Shown: positions 44,801-53,970, numbered from the stretch's first letter. The stretch: DNA of 64,000 nucleotides from Trichobilharzia szidati (GCA_944472155.2 OX235272.1:1224354-1288353), one strand, 5' to 3'. Notes: a model not told the origin generated them from the sequence alone. A program made the numbers and translations.

Positions 44801-47800
44801 TGGCGTTAGGTGGTTGAAGGTAATCGCAGGAAGTCCTGGACCTAGGTGTCGTGCTTGCTGGTACTCGTTTGGAAGGTGTATCGGCAGTCTCAAAGGGATT
44901 ACTGTCCCTTTGGAGATGGCGATTATTGTTTTTGAATTTCATCCTAATGAACACAAAATTTTACTCAAGCTGTTATGTCGCTGAATGTATAAATTAATTT
45001 TGTCAATATTCAGTGACACCCTCTTTCTTCAAGTCTTTTAGCTATAAGAGATTGAAACTTCAATAATTCTAAAATCATACGTTCAGCTATGTTGGCTAAC
45101 GGATTGTCAAAACTTAATATCTTTGATTTTTTTTCTTGAATGTTCACTATTTTTTTCAGCTTTGATGATGGCTGTCGTGATTGTATTTGTAAAAATGATG
45201 GTGCATACTGCAGAACCAAAAAATGTGTCGATTACCAGGATATAAATACGAATCCTGAAGAATACTGCAGTAAAGTAGTTGAACAGGTAATTTCCTTTCT
45301 ATGATTAATTTATTTCAATATGCAATGAATTTATTCCTTCTTTTTGACATACTAATTGGAGAAGGTTTACTGACAGTGGAATTCAGAACTCGTGTTTCGT
45401 CCTGTTTGAGATTCTTCGATTGGATGTAAGTGCGACCACAATAAATGGTAGCATCCAGTGGGAACCACTGGATCTCAAAGCCGATGAAGCATTAAAATAT
45501 TATCCAACGTCGAGTAATAGGTTGAAGTATCAGGGGGAACACAATAACTTCTGGATTCCACTGCTAACCGCTTCCGACCAAATGACATCATGTTAACCTT
45601 AAGGCGTCGGTGAAGTGTCGGGATTAAGAGCTGATATACTGACAGAGTCTTGACATCTTGGTCGAGGAAAATAAATCAACGAGAATGTCGAGATAATTTT
45701 GACAGGAATATGATACATTCTAGTTAGGCAATAATATTCTGTATGAGACTGAAGCCGAATTTCTCTCCCTACGGTGACTTAACTCCATTCAAACACGTTG
45801 CCTTTTCGTTATCATCAAAAAAGAATAGTTGTAAAATCAGTAGCAAAATGTTTTACTTACAGTATAGGATGAAAAAAAGTAAAAAACCATAAAACTAATC
45901 TGCTTATGTCAAAATGGAGATTCACTAGAGCTGTGAAACCTCATATTCTGAAGTTACAAAGCTACTGCAATAGCAGTATGATCAATAAGTATAGTGCGTC
46001 ACTGTATAAAGCATATGACAGTGCTCAAGATTTATATCTATAAATGTTTTGTCCCCTCCTAGACATTTTACTTAGATGTAAGTAAATTCGCCTTGATCTT
46101 TCAGTTTAAACTGAAGAGTGGTATTCATTCCTGTGTATGGTATTAAAGTTATTATTATTATTGTTCCTTTTGGTTCCAAGTAGAATATAGGGCTTCAACA
46201 GTACATCTCCACTTTGTTCTATTTTATGATCTCCTTTGTATCTGGGTCCACGATTCATTACAGTTTCTCATCTCCTCCATGTCACCCTCGCACCACTGAC
46301 CCACTCGATGCTTTGCATTCAGGTCTAACTCGAACAACGGTCCTCTCAGTGTGTGCTCAGTTCATCTCCATTTTCTTCTACATATTTGTTGAGCAATTGA
46401 TTCTTGTCTGGTTTGTTCCCAGAGTTTCTTGTTGCTAATTCAATCTAGCTGGCCATTCGATATTCAATATGAACCCAGAGAGGGTGGCAGCTATTGATAA
46501 AATTCTGCAGTAGCCTGTTAGAAATGCTTTCCATGACACGAATTGCAACTTTCTGACCCACATAGAAGGACTGAGTCGTCTGATATCAGTGTTCAAAATC
46601 TGAATTTTGTTCTTGAGGCTGAGTGTAGGAGGTTTCAAAACAGATTTCAGAATGTTGAATGTGTACCTTGCCACTCCAGTTCTCACTTTGAAATCTTCAT
46701 CCGTTCCGCCCGTAGTTGAAGCAACACTTCCTAGACGAGAGTGGGTGGTACAGCTATTAGGACTCTCGCCAACCATGCATATGGTCCGGGGTTCCACCTC
46801 CTGCCGACGCACACCTGATATCAATGGTTGGTCTGCGAATTTGGGCTACCGATATCATTCCATACTTGTACCAAAAATACGGTGTGGAATCAAGACATGA
46901 TCAAAAGAATATAAAAATTTGCCTCTTTCCAATTTCTTCCATTGATAGTGACTGGTTCTGGTTGTTATCGTTGTTGGTTGGTAACCGTCATCACCACCGT
47001 TTTCTCTATGTTCATTTGAAGTCCTGTCTTCCCTGACTGCTGCTTCATCCATTTTTAAGTCTTACGAGTGGCACAGTGGTTAGGACTCTCGCCGACCATG
47101 CACATGGTCCGGGGTTCGATCCCCTGCCGGCGCACACCCGATATCTATGGTAGGCCTGAATTTGGGCTAACCGATATCCATGCTGAAAATTCCATACTTG
47201 TACTGAAAATACGGTGTGGAATCAAGCTGTAAATGAAAAATGAAAAAAAAAATGAAAATTCATTCCTTTGAATGATTTGAGATTACTAAGTTACAAATAA
47301 ATTTGGTAAATCTGCTTCCTTGAACGATGGCTGAAGAGCCTGCTTATCAAATTCTGGTTTCTATAATCCTTAATGAATTTAATTTTTAATACGTTATGAA
47401 GGGATATCATTTATGGAACTACTGAAGGTTAAAGAGTACTCAACAACTGCTTCCTTCTTGTTTAGGAATCTTCAGCAGTAGGCATCAGTATTTACCCTAT
47501 CATAGATGGAACCGAGAACCTTCAGCTTCTAAGGCGAGGTCGATGACGATTCAGCCACTGGCAAAGAATCCAATAGCCAAGAAATTCTAACTTCTGCCAA
47601 TTTGTGATATTTATATGCATGCATAATGTGACATTACTATGTCGTATAAATACTTTCTGCTTAACGCAAGTAATAGGAAAATGTTATTAGTAAATTCGAT
47701 GATCTTGGGAAGAAGAAATAACATTTTAAGGTCATTCTAGGATTACTTTAATGAAACGTATGACCTTGAATATTTGAATAATTTGACTGTTTATCTTTAG

Positions 47801-50800
47801 TTAAGTTATTTCATTCAAACTAATTCACTTTACAAATGATTAGCATACTGTTTACATTCTTATGAATGACATTCTTCCCTAAGCCCAGCTTCCAGTGAAT
47901 CTGTACAAATTCCTGTGTCAGGAATGATAAATGATTTGATTTGATACTGTTAGCTTTACATTACTGATTGGAAATTATCATTGAGTTTAGGCAAAGTTAA
48001 CGATGAGATTGTTCAATATTACTGAGAAGTGAAAATGAGGTTTGATAGGTTTTTCCTTGATTATATTCAAGTATTTACATATTCATTTATCTATAATGAG
48101 ATTTATGCTTCTAGAATATTCAGAAAAGTTGTTCAGGAAGAAAATCTGCTTTTTTTGGGTATTTGAGGACAGATAGTCACTAATGACATTGACTAACAAT
48201 CAAGCTATATATGTGTCACGAATTGGCAAAAGTTGGAATTCATGGAAACTACTTCAACTCTATGGCGTCCCCCAAATCTTTATCAACCTCATTCAACAGC
48301 TGGCTATATGACAATGCCACGCGTCAGGCGATCCACAACGGAGAACTCAACAAATTCTTAGATGTGAAAAGAGGAGTCAGACAAGGCTGTCTAATATCAC
48401 CTATGATATTCCTAGTTGTGATGGACTGGATTGTGTGGCAAATTGTGGCGATGGAAGAGACAAGAATAAGCCAGACCAATAAGAGGAATCCAGAAGATCT
48501 GGAATTTGCAGATGATTTGTGTTTAATATCAAACAAACTCGAAGACTTGCTGGCGAAAACCAACTTAATGGAAAGAGCAGCCAGCGAAGATAGAATTTCA
48601 AGTGAACATGGAGAAAACCGGGGTGATGACGGCTACAAACCAGCAACGACAATGAAAGAAAGTAGAAAGAGGTAATTTCCTTCAATTATCTAGCAAGTAT
48701 TGTTTCAACTACAGGCGGACAGCTCGGATGAGGACGTTTTGGTCAGAATCAGAGAGGTAAGGCAGACCTCTGTCACTTTGAAATCAATTTGGAAATTTTA
48801 TGCACTCCACAGCGTAAAGAAAAAAATTCGGATTTTAAACACTGATGTCTGGTGACTCAATCCTTCTAGATGGGTGAGAAACTTGGCATGTGACGAAAAG
48901 CATTTCCAACAGGCTGCAGACTTTTATTAACAGCTGTCTTTGCTGGCTCCAGACAGAATGAATTAGCAACAAGAAACTCTGGGAAGAAACCAGACGAGAA
49001 TCTGTTGCTCAACAAATATGTAGGAGAAAATGGAGATGGAATGGGCACACACTGACGGAACTATCGAATGACGTCGCAGGCCAGGCCATCGCTCGAGTGG
49101 GGCCTGAATGGGAACCATCGAGAAGGTTGTCCAAAGGGTAACGTGGAGGAGATGGTATGAAGAGGAGATGAAAGACTGTGGCCAATCGTGATTACTGATG
49201 AATAGGACTTCAGTAAGAGGGACAAAAACGAGACGTGCTACTGAAGCCCTGTGTTCCTCTTTGAATCCAAGGGGTCAATAATATAATATTAATATAATTC
49301 ATAAGTGACTGGATCGGACCCCGATGGCTGACTTTTTGGTGAGCTCGCCTCTTAAACGGTGATGCTGCTAAAGAGTCTCAAGTTAGGACGGAACAGCTGT
49401 CCAGTATCCTCTGGTTTCAATGGTTCCCTAAATGAAGTCAACCGGTGATCAAGCTTGGCTTTCTAATAATTAAAAATAGAACTTGAGATAGGTTTTATCA
49501 TGGAATGACATCTATTGAAAGATTTATTGAGAAAGCAACTGTTTGAGACTTTCTAATCACAATAAAATTAAGAATAAAGCCTAGGTCACCTTACAGACAT
49601 ATTATTCAGTTTATGAGTTTGAATCAAAATGTCTATGCCTCCAAGTATCTGATACCTCCATCGATCAGTCTGAGGTTTTATAAATACATCATGAAATCTA
49701 TCTATTGCTAATAATAAGTTTACTTGTGTGCAGGTTTTGGGTCTGCGAGAATTCAACTAATGTTCAATTCTTTCTCTAACTAATGTCACTATTTTGCCAC
49801 GAATAAAATCTTCACCATGTCAAGACTTCAACACTTATCCATCGATCATTAATGAGTCATTATGAGAGGAAGTTCCTGAAATTCATAGTAAGAAGATGTT
49901 AGGTGTGTGATCCATCAAATCGAGTATGAGGATAGGTACCCACCAATCAAGCTGTATGACAGTGGAGCTGTGCTGTGAGTTGAGAGGAGTTAAATTCCAC
50001 AACCTACGGGGTACTACAAGGTGGCCAAGTGGTTAACCTGCTCAACTCATAACCTAAAGGTTATAGGCTGAGCCGCTGGTAGTATCATGAGTAAGTACTT
50101 CTGAAAAGTCCTAAAACAGAACAAAACTTCTTGGTTTCCACTGATTCTTCAAGAGGATTTTCTTCGTAATAAAATCCATCTTGATAATTCTTGTAATACT
50201 TGAGTTAGCTGAGTTAAGAAAACTTCAGCTTTAACTTTTTTGTGTTACGTAAATGGTTGATCAAATTTTAACCATCTAAGAGAGATTCGTCAGAAATTTT
50301 TGTTCCATAAATAGAACTGTTAGTGAAGGATCGAATTGGTGTTTACACAATTTCATCATCAGCTGACATTGGTTAGAGGACCATTGGAAAACCTGGGAGT
50401 ATTAGACATCTGTTTCGTCCTGTTTCGGAACTCTTCGACTGTACACACTAACCAGGGTTCAAAAATTAACTCGGATTCAGATGTTCACTACAGACTGGCC
50501 GTATTCAAATATGTAGTTACATGGTTTCTGGTGGGAAGTCGTGACCAGTGAGGTAAAGCAAGTGTGAGGACAAATACTCGCTGTGGGTGACATTTGCTAG
50601 TGGTCACGCCATATAGTGAATTGGTAGAAGTTGAAATTCATGTACTGGCCATTTGATTCGATCCTAATGGCTTACTGGTCTATGAGACTGACTTGTAACC
50701 AGAGGGTTTCGGGTTCGAACCCTGGCTGTGAGTGAGTACTGATTAGGAGTCCCATACTAGAACTAGACAGCTGACTATCCAGTACTCCATGCTGGTTTTC

Positions 50801-53800
50801 CAATGGTTCTCTAACAGATGTCAGCTCGTGATGAAATCCTGCAACCAATCAAACCAGAACCTGAATTATTGTTTACTTAAAAAAACAGTGAAGACCACTC
50901 TACTGCTCACATGAGTTATAATCAGGCAAGCAGGTAAAAGATTTACATTTATCTATAAAGACGACTAACTGGATAGCTAATGCTAAACAATCAGGTCTAG
51001 TTAGGAAAAATGTTTCATTTTCCTGATAGTTTGGACTGCGTCAAGTCCAGCAAGACAGGATGAAGCAATGAACAATATGACGTAAAAACAAAGCAGTAAA
51101 GGGATTTTTATCACATGTAGATTGTTTTTTTGATTTTGCTAGTTTCTACACCGTGTTTTTGGTACAAGTATGGCATTTTCAGCATGTGATATCGGTAGCC
51201 CAAATTGTGCAGGCTGAACATTGTTATCAGGTGTTATCAGGGGATCGAACCCCGGACCATGTGCATGGTCGGCTAGAATCCTGTAACAACAGAAGACAAA
51301 AGCCAAGCAACAGATCGTTTATTAAGGAAAATCAACACATATTTATAGATTTTAATGTACATTATTGTGGATTATTGTTAGTAGAAAATACAGTCTTTTG
51401 ATTGGTTGTTTCTCACAGAAATTTAATCTTGCATCTCTTTGTGGCTGTGTCAGATCATCCATATGCTAACTGTATCCGCCTACGCAAAGCCTTTGTTCTC
51501 ATTTTCTCACCACCAATATTGGGGACGTAAACATTGACGTCAATTACTGTCTACCAACTTTGGCTAGCAGCCAGCTCTCACCACAATCCTAGCCACTGTG
51601 CCACCGACGCACAAGTGGTGTCAGGAGTGGGCAGGATATAACCAATTATTTGATTTAGGATACATACACCATCGAGTTAACCATTCTGATGATTTCGCTG
51701 ATCCCAGAACAGGCACTCATAATAATTCAATAGAGGGTTTCTGGGGAAGATTAAAAAATAGAATAAGAGCAATAAATGGCTCTCAAAACCAAGTTATTTT
51801 TATTCGCCTGGATGAATACATGTATAGAAATTGGTTTAATTTAAAAACTGTCACTCTCCATTGGGACATGTTTTTACCCCATATCAGAGAAAATTACCTT
51901 GTTTAATGCTTTTTCATGCTTTTTATGTAAATATACGTAAGTTTTGGTCCAAAAATCCCTCATTTTTCTGATTGGTCGGCTCAAGGTTACTCGTATACGC
52001 GCATCCCTTGGGACGCCATTGTGAAACTTTGCCATTCCCTTTTCGACCTGCTGTTTTTCTTTAAGATATCCGCTTTTAATAGACATAACATTTTAGAACG
52101 TCGAATTACTTGACTAAATATTAAGTCATTCTTTTTCATTTTTAGAATGAAAACAATGTGACAAAGCATCGTGACACTAAAAATGAACCTTCGGAAAATT
52201 CACCTATTACCTATGCACATAAACCAGCAAATAAAACAGACGAAGGAGTAAAAGGCGAGGAGATAAAAAATGAGAAATCAAAAACAGTTGTCGGTACATC
52301 TTTCATGTCATTTGGAGATTTTGGAGCTGCTTTAGGTATGATGCCCAGAGCTTTTGAGAGCGCATTGCAAGAAAAAGATGCTATGGAGAGGAGGCAGGAG
52401 ATTTCTGATGAAGTTCTTGATGGTGAAGGTATGAGAAATGAAAGTGACAGTATGGAAAACATTCCACCAAGATCAGGAGAAGATGGAAAAGGAGCTTCCT
52501 CAACTTCACCCTATCCTAATGACGATATACCTACCAGCATATTGGATTTAAATCAATACCGAGGTAACAAACAAGAGGACGAAAATGGGTCTAGTGAAGC
52601 GGCCGATGATGGAGAACAAAGTGATGAACTAGAATCTTATCCGCCTCTAAATCGGGGCGGAAGTCATCCCAGAAACGGTGGATCTGAAAGTCACAACTCC
52701 AATAGGACAATACTTTTTGATGACGATCAAAGAAGAGATAAAGAAAATGATTTAACTCCTAAAAACGAGAATGGCAAGACAGCTAGAGATGATTCCCTGG
52801 ACTACGATGCTCATGACGACAATTCATATGACGAGACATCGGTAGATATGCGTATGCAGGTGACACCACCACCTAATTTACAAACCGATGGAGATGTTGA
52901 TACGTCAAGGCAGAATTTGAATGACAAAGAAGATAGTGGATTGTTTGTTGGTGACACACAGCAGACAAATGATGCACCACAGACCAGTGATGAAGAAAAA
53001 CTAGTACAAAACGTCCAGCCGATGATGTCTGAGCTAGGTGATGCAATAGACACAGAAGATGTGGAAGCAGTAGTTCAAGTTGCGGAAGGAATTGTAGACG
53101 GTCAGTTGTCAAGTGTAGTAATGGGTGATCAGAGTGGAAAAAGCAACCCAGTAGATAATAATAGCACCAAAAATAATAACAGCGATGGTGAAGCAAAAAA
53201 CGAGGACAGTAAGCGAAGAAGATCAACAGACCAAAATTTTTTATCGTCAAATGAAGACAACCAGGATGTTAGCACCACACCAACTCTGCCGACAAAAAAC
53301 GGAGAAGATTTACCCCAAAATAAGCACCCTTCCAAAGTGCCCACCGATTCAAAAAACGGGGTGAGGCAAACTCCAAAAGGTAACTCATCAAAAGAGAGTC
53401 ACTCTGGTGATTGGGTCTCGAGAGAAATTACAGTTCAAAGTAGAACGGTGAAATTGCCGGATGAGGAAGCAGTAAAACATATGCGCGAAATATTCCCTAA
53501 CTCAGGGGGTTCACCACTTCTCGAAGTAGAAGAAAGAGATACGCATAGTTTTCAAGATTCATTAAATGGAGAACACGAAAAAGCTGGTGATCTTATTCAA
53601 CCAGTGTCTTTTAGTAGCAGTGATGGTCATGAAGGTGATGTGCTATTCAAACTTGAGGAGGTACTTCGACAACTTACTGTCTTGACACGTTGTGTGGAAG
53701 GGTTGAAGGCGAAATTCGCTTCATGCCAAAAGCAACAGCCACAACAACCACAAAGGCATCCAAAGCCAATGCCACCTAAACATCCAGGACCGAAACCCCA

Positions 53801-53843
53801 TCACAATGACAAACCAATGAAAAGAGGCATTCTTGGTTTTTAA
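38600..53843 (+). CDS. Predicted secreted, cysteine-motif and acidic low-complexity protein (three exons)
   Basis: Exons 38600-38817, 45160-45286 and 52146-53843 join in phase (2043 bases, 680 residues) with GTAAGT...TTTTTTCAG and CAG|GTAATT...TTTTTAG junctions. Residues 1-31 form a signal peptide with hydrophobic core LTLNILLLLFIMLY. Cysteines at 57, 65, 78, 81, 83, 90, 95 and 109 make a compact module whose C-x2-C-x-C-x3-G-x2-C-x4-C core resembles pacifastin or VWC-type modules without being a clear match. From residue 116 the protein is acidic and Ser/Asn/Asp-rich with no known domain; near the end a helical LFKLEEVLRQLTVLTRCVEG stretch precedes a Pro/His/Lys-rich tail. The introns hold many transposons. 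I do not recognise the gene; a small extra exon cannot be excluded. Export from the cell is inferred from the signal peptide. Confidence 0.75.
38880..39310 (+). repeat. SINE-B with SINE-A nested inside
   Basis: SINE-B head at 38884-38960 (GCGGTTTAGTAGTCGAATAC) and SINE-B body and tail at 39145-39310 (GTCGGCAGTAGGCTGGTAAG ... ) are separated by a complete SINE-A. Confidence 0.75.
38963..39140 (+). repeat. SINE-A, nested copy
   Basis: GTCGGTGGCACATAGGTTAG, GAGGTTCGGTCCCCGGCCAA, the ATTTGGGCTACAGATATCAC body and CTATAATAAAACAAATAA at the tail. Confidence 0.8.
39440..39760 (+). pseudogene. RTE-type LINE 3' end, short copy
   Basis: Starts at AACCAACCAGGAACCGATTG within the element and runs to TTCCTCTAGGAATTAAAGGA with an AACAATAACAATAATAT tail. 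Same family as 24262 and 26810. Confidence 0.8.
39770..40600. other. Intronic DNA, unassigned
   Basis: A 67-codon frame at 40084-40287 has no recognisable feature. Confidence 0.35.
40605..40800 (+). repeat. Repeat E, copy 3
   Basis: TTAGATGGTTGAAGGTAATC, GCTTTCGTGCTAGTTGGTAC and a B-box-like GAGATTCGAACCCGCGTCAC. Confidence 0.7.
41085..41320 (+). repeat. Repeat F, copy 2
   Basis: Collinear with 34365-34590. Confidence 0.6.
41640..41905 (-). pseudogene. RTE-type LINE 3' relic
   Basis: On the minus strand RNMQKEVEVD corresponds to the GRRKWRWIG-type segment of better copies, followed by the decayed end including a TTCGAATCCCATT region. Heavily mutated. Confidence 0.45.
42090..43465 (-). repeat. 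Composite repeat X, right (inverted) copy
   Basis: The minus strand reproduces X of 25150-27305 without the insertion of about 750 bases: block (i) 43465-43130, then the Sm-alpha type 1 tail from about 43085, then the RTE 3' end 42610-42095 with a 62-codon frame containing WRRSCEEEMKTC. It lies in intron 1 of the secreted-protein gene, about 15 kb from the left copy. Confidence 0.8.
43470..44465. other. Intronic DNA, unassigned
   Basis: AT-rich; nothing recognised. Confidence 0.35.
44470..44695 (+). repeat. Sm-alpha type 2 SINE, hammerhead partly deleted
   Basis: AGAGTCCTAAACTAGGACTG shows stem II with part of the core deleted, followed by TCCAATACTCTCTGG and GTTCTCTAACTAATGTCAGA, the type 2 tail also seen at 50740-50870 and 58210-58330. 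Confidence 0.6.
44790..44930 (+). repeat. Repeat E, copy 4
   Basis: GGCGTTAGGTGGTTGAAGGT, TCGTGCTTGCTGGTACTCG and TTACTGTCCCTTTGGAGAT. Confidence 0.55.
45160..45286 (+). CDS. Exon 2 of the secreted-protein gene (cysteine module)
   Basis: Acceptor TTTTTTCAG at 45151-45159 and donor GTAATT at 45287. Completes a split Ile codon and encodes FDDGCRDCICKNDGAYCRTK KC..., six of the eight cysteines. Open in the joined frame and in a different frame unusable, which supports the join. Confidence 0.8.
45365..45720. repeat. Sm-alpha type 1 SINE pair, inverted ends
   Basis: Left: minus-strand AAACAGGACGAAACACGAGT followed by CTGAATTCCACTGTCAG, a hammerhead 3' core with intact GAAA but a mutated CTGATGA. 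Right: plus-strand ACTTCTGGATTCCACTGCTA and the type 1 tail to about 45720. Same arrangement as at 26140 and 34610. Confidence 0.55.
45721..46140. other. Intronic DNA, unassigned
   Basis: Nothing recognised. Confidence 0.35.
46145..47055 (-). pseudogene. RTE-type LINE relic with a SINE-A inserted
   Basis: On the minus strand EHRENGGDDGYQP-type sequence (47050-46910) and, after the SINE, GSVASTTGGTDEDFKVRTG (46735 downwards), SLKNKIQILNTDIRRL and the decayed 3' end at 46145. This is the same order as the copy at 24262. Confidence 0.75.
46738..46905 (+). repeat. SINE-A inside the RTE relic
   Basis: GTACAGCTATTAGGACTCTC, GGGGTTCCACCTCCTGCCGA, and ATACGGTGTGGAATCAAG at the end. Confidence 0.8.
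47063..47262 (+). repeat. SINE-A, well preserved
   Basis: GTGGCACAGTGGTTAGGACT (A box), GGGGTTCGATCCCCTGCCGG (B box), ACGGTGTGGAATCAAGCTG and an A-rich tail (GAAAAAAAAAATG). It adjoins the RTE relic that holds another SINE-A. Confidence 0.85.
47263..48205. other. Intronic DNA with a short Sm-alpha type 2 remnant
   Basis: Around 47480-47610 a minus-strand Sm-alpha type 2 tRNA-like head is recognisable (AACCTTCAGCTTCTAAGGCG ... CACTGGCAAAGAATCC). The remainder is unassigned. Confidence 0.45.
48211..49290 (+). pseudogene. RTE-type LINE, longest copy in the window (RT core to 3' end)
   Basis: The 154-codon frame holds SWLYDNATRQAIHNGELNKF, the RT motif VRQGCLISPMIFLVVMDWIV and the catalytic LEFADDLCLISNKLEDLL. 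Later pieces in other frames include a GRRKWRWNGHTL-type segment (49015-49060) and the end at about 49270 (CTGTGTTCCTCTTTGAATCC), then TAATATAATATTAATATAAT. The N-terminal endonuclease is missing and frames shift after codon 154, so it is inactive. Confidence 0.82.
49300..49485 (+). repeat. Sm-alpha type 2 SINE
   Basis: GACTGGATCGGACCCCGATG at the 5' side, then GAGTCTCAAGTTAGGACGGA ACAGCTGTCCAGTATCC: stem II and cleavage region of the type 2 hammerhead, with GAAA changed to GGAA and CTGATGA lost. Confidence 0.6.
49486..50010. other. Intronic DNA, unassigned
   Basis: Nothing recognised. Confidence 0.35.
50015..50235 (+). repeat. Sm-alpha type 1 SINE with tRNA-like head
   Basis: The head GGTGGCCAAGTGGTTAACCT resembles a tRNA A box region. 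Then CTGAAAAGTCCTAAAACAGA ACAAAACTTCTTGGTTTCCAC aligns with the type 1 hammerhead and flank, with several core changes. Confidence 0.6.
50330..50485 (-). repeat. Sm-alpha type 2 SINE, minus strand
   Basis: The minus strand shows TCGAAGAGTTCCGAAACAGG ACGAAACAGATGTC: stem II and GAAA are intact, CTGATGA is mutated to TCGAAGA. A B-box remnant (GAACCCTGG-like) lies at 50450. Confidence 0.6.
50640..50875 (+). repeat. Sm-alpha type 2 SINE with near-perfect B box
   Basis: GGGTTCGAACCC at about 50709-50720 is a perfect RNA polymerase III B box. Then CTGATTAGGAGTCCCATACT AGAACTAGACAGCTGACTAT CCAGTACTCC, a mutated hammerhead, and the type 2 tail TTCTCTAACAGATGTCAGCT. Confidence 0.7.
51125..51612 (-). 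repeat. SINE-A, minus strand, split by a solo LTR
   Basis: 51125-51281 carries tail, body and B box (GGATCGAACCCCGGACCATG on the plus strand). 51590-51612 carries the rest of the head (TAGCCACTGTGCCACCGACG). The LTR sits between them. Confidence 0.85.
51282..51585 (+). repeat. Solo LTR, copy 4 (TG...CA, TSD ATCC)
   Basis: 304 bases from TGTAACAACAGAAGACAAAA to GCCAGCTCTCACCACA, flanked by ATCC at 51278-51281 and 51586-51589. The host SINE-A reads through once the LTR and one ATCC are removed, which fixes the boundaries. Confidence 0.92.
51613..51906 (+). pseudogene. Merlin-type (IS1016/ISXO2-like) DDE transposase, C-terminal fragment
   Basis: About 95 codons: DLGYIHHRVNHSDDFADPRT GTHNNSIEGFWGRLK carries the V-N-H-S, D-P-x-T-G-x-H-x-N and I-E-G-x-W motifs, with the third catalytic acid as Glu of IEG. 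MYRNWFN follows, then a stop after RENYLV. Merlin DNA transposons are known from schistosomes. The first two catalytic Asp are missing. It is cut on the left by SINE-A and lies 240 bases before exon 3 of the host gene. Confidence 0.85.
51907..52145. other. Intron end, possibly 3' part of the Merlin relic
   Basis: No readable gene; ends in the TTTTCATTTTTAG acceptor used by exon 3. Confidence 0.4.
52146..53843 (+). CDS. Exon 3 of the secreted-protein gene (acidic low-complexity region and C-terminus)
   Basis: A 565-codon exon from the TTTTTAG acceptor to TAA. Enriched in Asp, Glu, Ser, Asn and Lys; several N-x-S/T sites such as NNST. The only cysteines are two near the end (TRC and ASC) flanking a helical stretch with Leu/Val heptad spacing. 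The tail alternates Pro, Lys, His and Gln (QQPQQPQRHPKPMPPKHPG). No known domain. Open frames on the opposite strand are shadows of the biased composition. Confidence 0.85.
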   Translation, partial: NENNVTKHRDTKNEPSENSPITYAHKPANKTDEGVKGEEIKNEKSKTVVGTSFMSFGDFGAALGMMPRAFESALQEKDAMERRQEISDEVLDGEGMRNESDSMENIPPRSGEDGKGASSTSPYPNDDIPTSILDLNQYRGNKQEDENGSSEAADDGEQSDELESYPPLNRGGSHPRNGGSESHNSNRTILFDDDQRRDKENDLTPKNENGKTARDDSLDYDAHDDNSYDETSVDMRMQVTPPPNLQTDGDVDTSRQNLNDKEDSGLFVGDTQQTNDAPQTSDEEKLVQNVQPMMSELGDAIDTEDVEAVVQVAEGIVDGQLSSVVMGDQSGKSNPVDNNSTKNNNSDGEAKNEDSKRRRSTDQNFLSSNEDNQDVSTTPTLPTKNGEDLPQNKHPSKVPTDSKNGVRQTPKGNSSKESHSGDWVSREITVQSRTVKLPDEEAVKHMREIFPNSGGSPLLEVEERDTHSFQDSLNGEHEKAGDLIQPVSFSSSDGHEGDVLFKLEEVLRQLTVLTRCVEGLKAKFASCQKQQPQQPQRHPKPMPPKHPGPKPHHNDKPMKRGILGF

Positions 53844-53964
53844 GCCACCAGTACATCCTTAAGGAAATTTTACAATGTACCTTAGTTAACTGTTTGTATA
53901 ATTCATTTGAAATAATTAAATGAAGATCGATGTTTTGCATGACATTTTCAAAGTACTAATTACC

Positions 53965-53970
53965 AATAAA
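53965..53970 (+). terminator. Poly(A) signal AATAAA of the secreted-protein gene
   Basis: AATAAA about 120 bases after the stop codon, in an AT-rich 3' UTR. Confidence 0.6.

Noticed and set aside
52811..53344. Several Ser/Leu-rich minus-strand frames
   Set aside because: Mirror images of the biased exon 3 of the secreted-protein gene.
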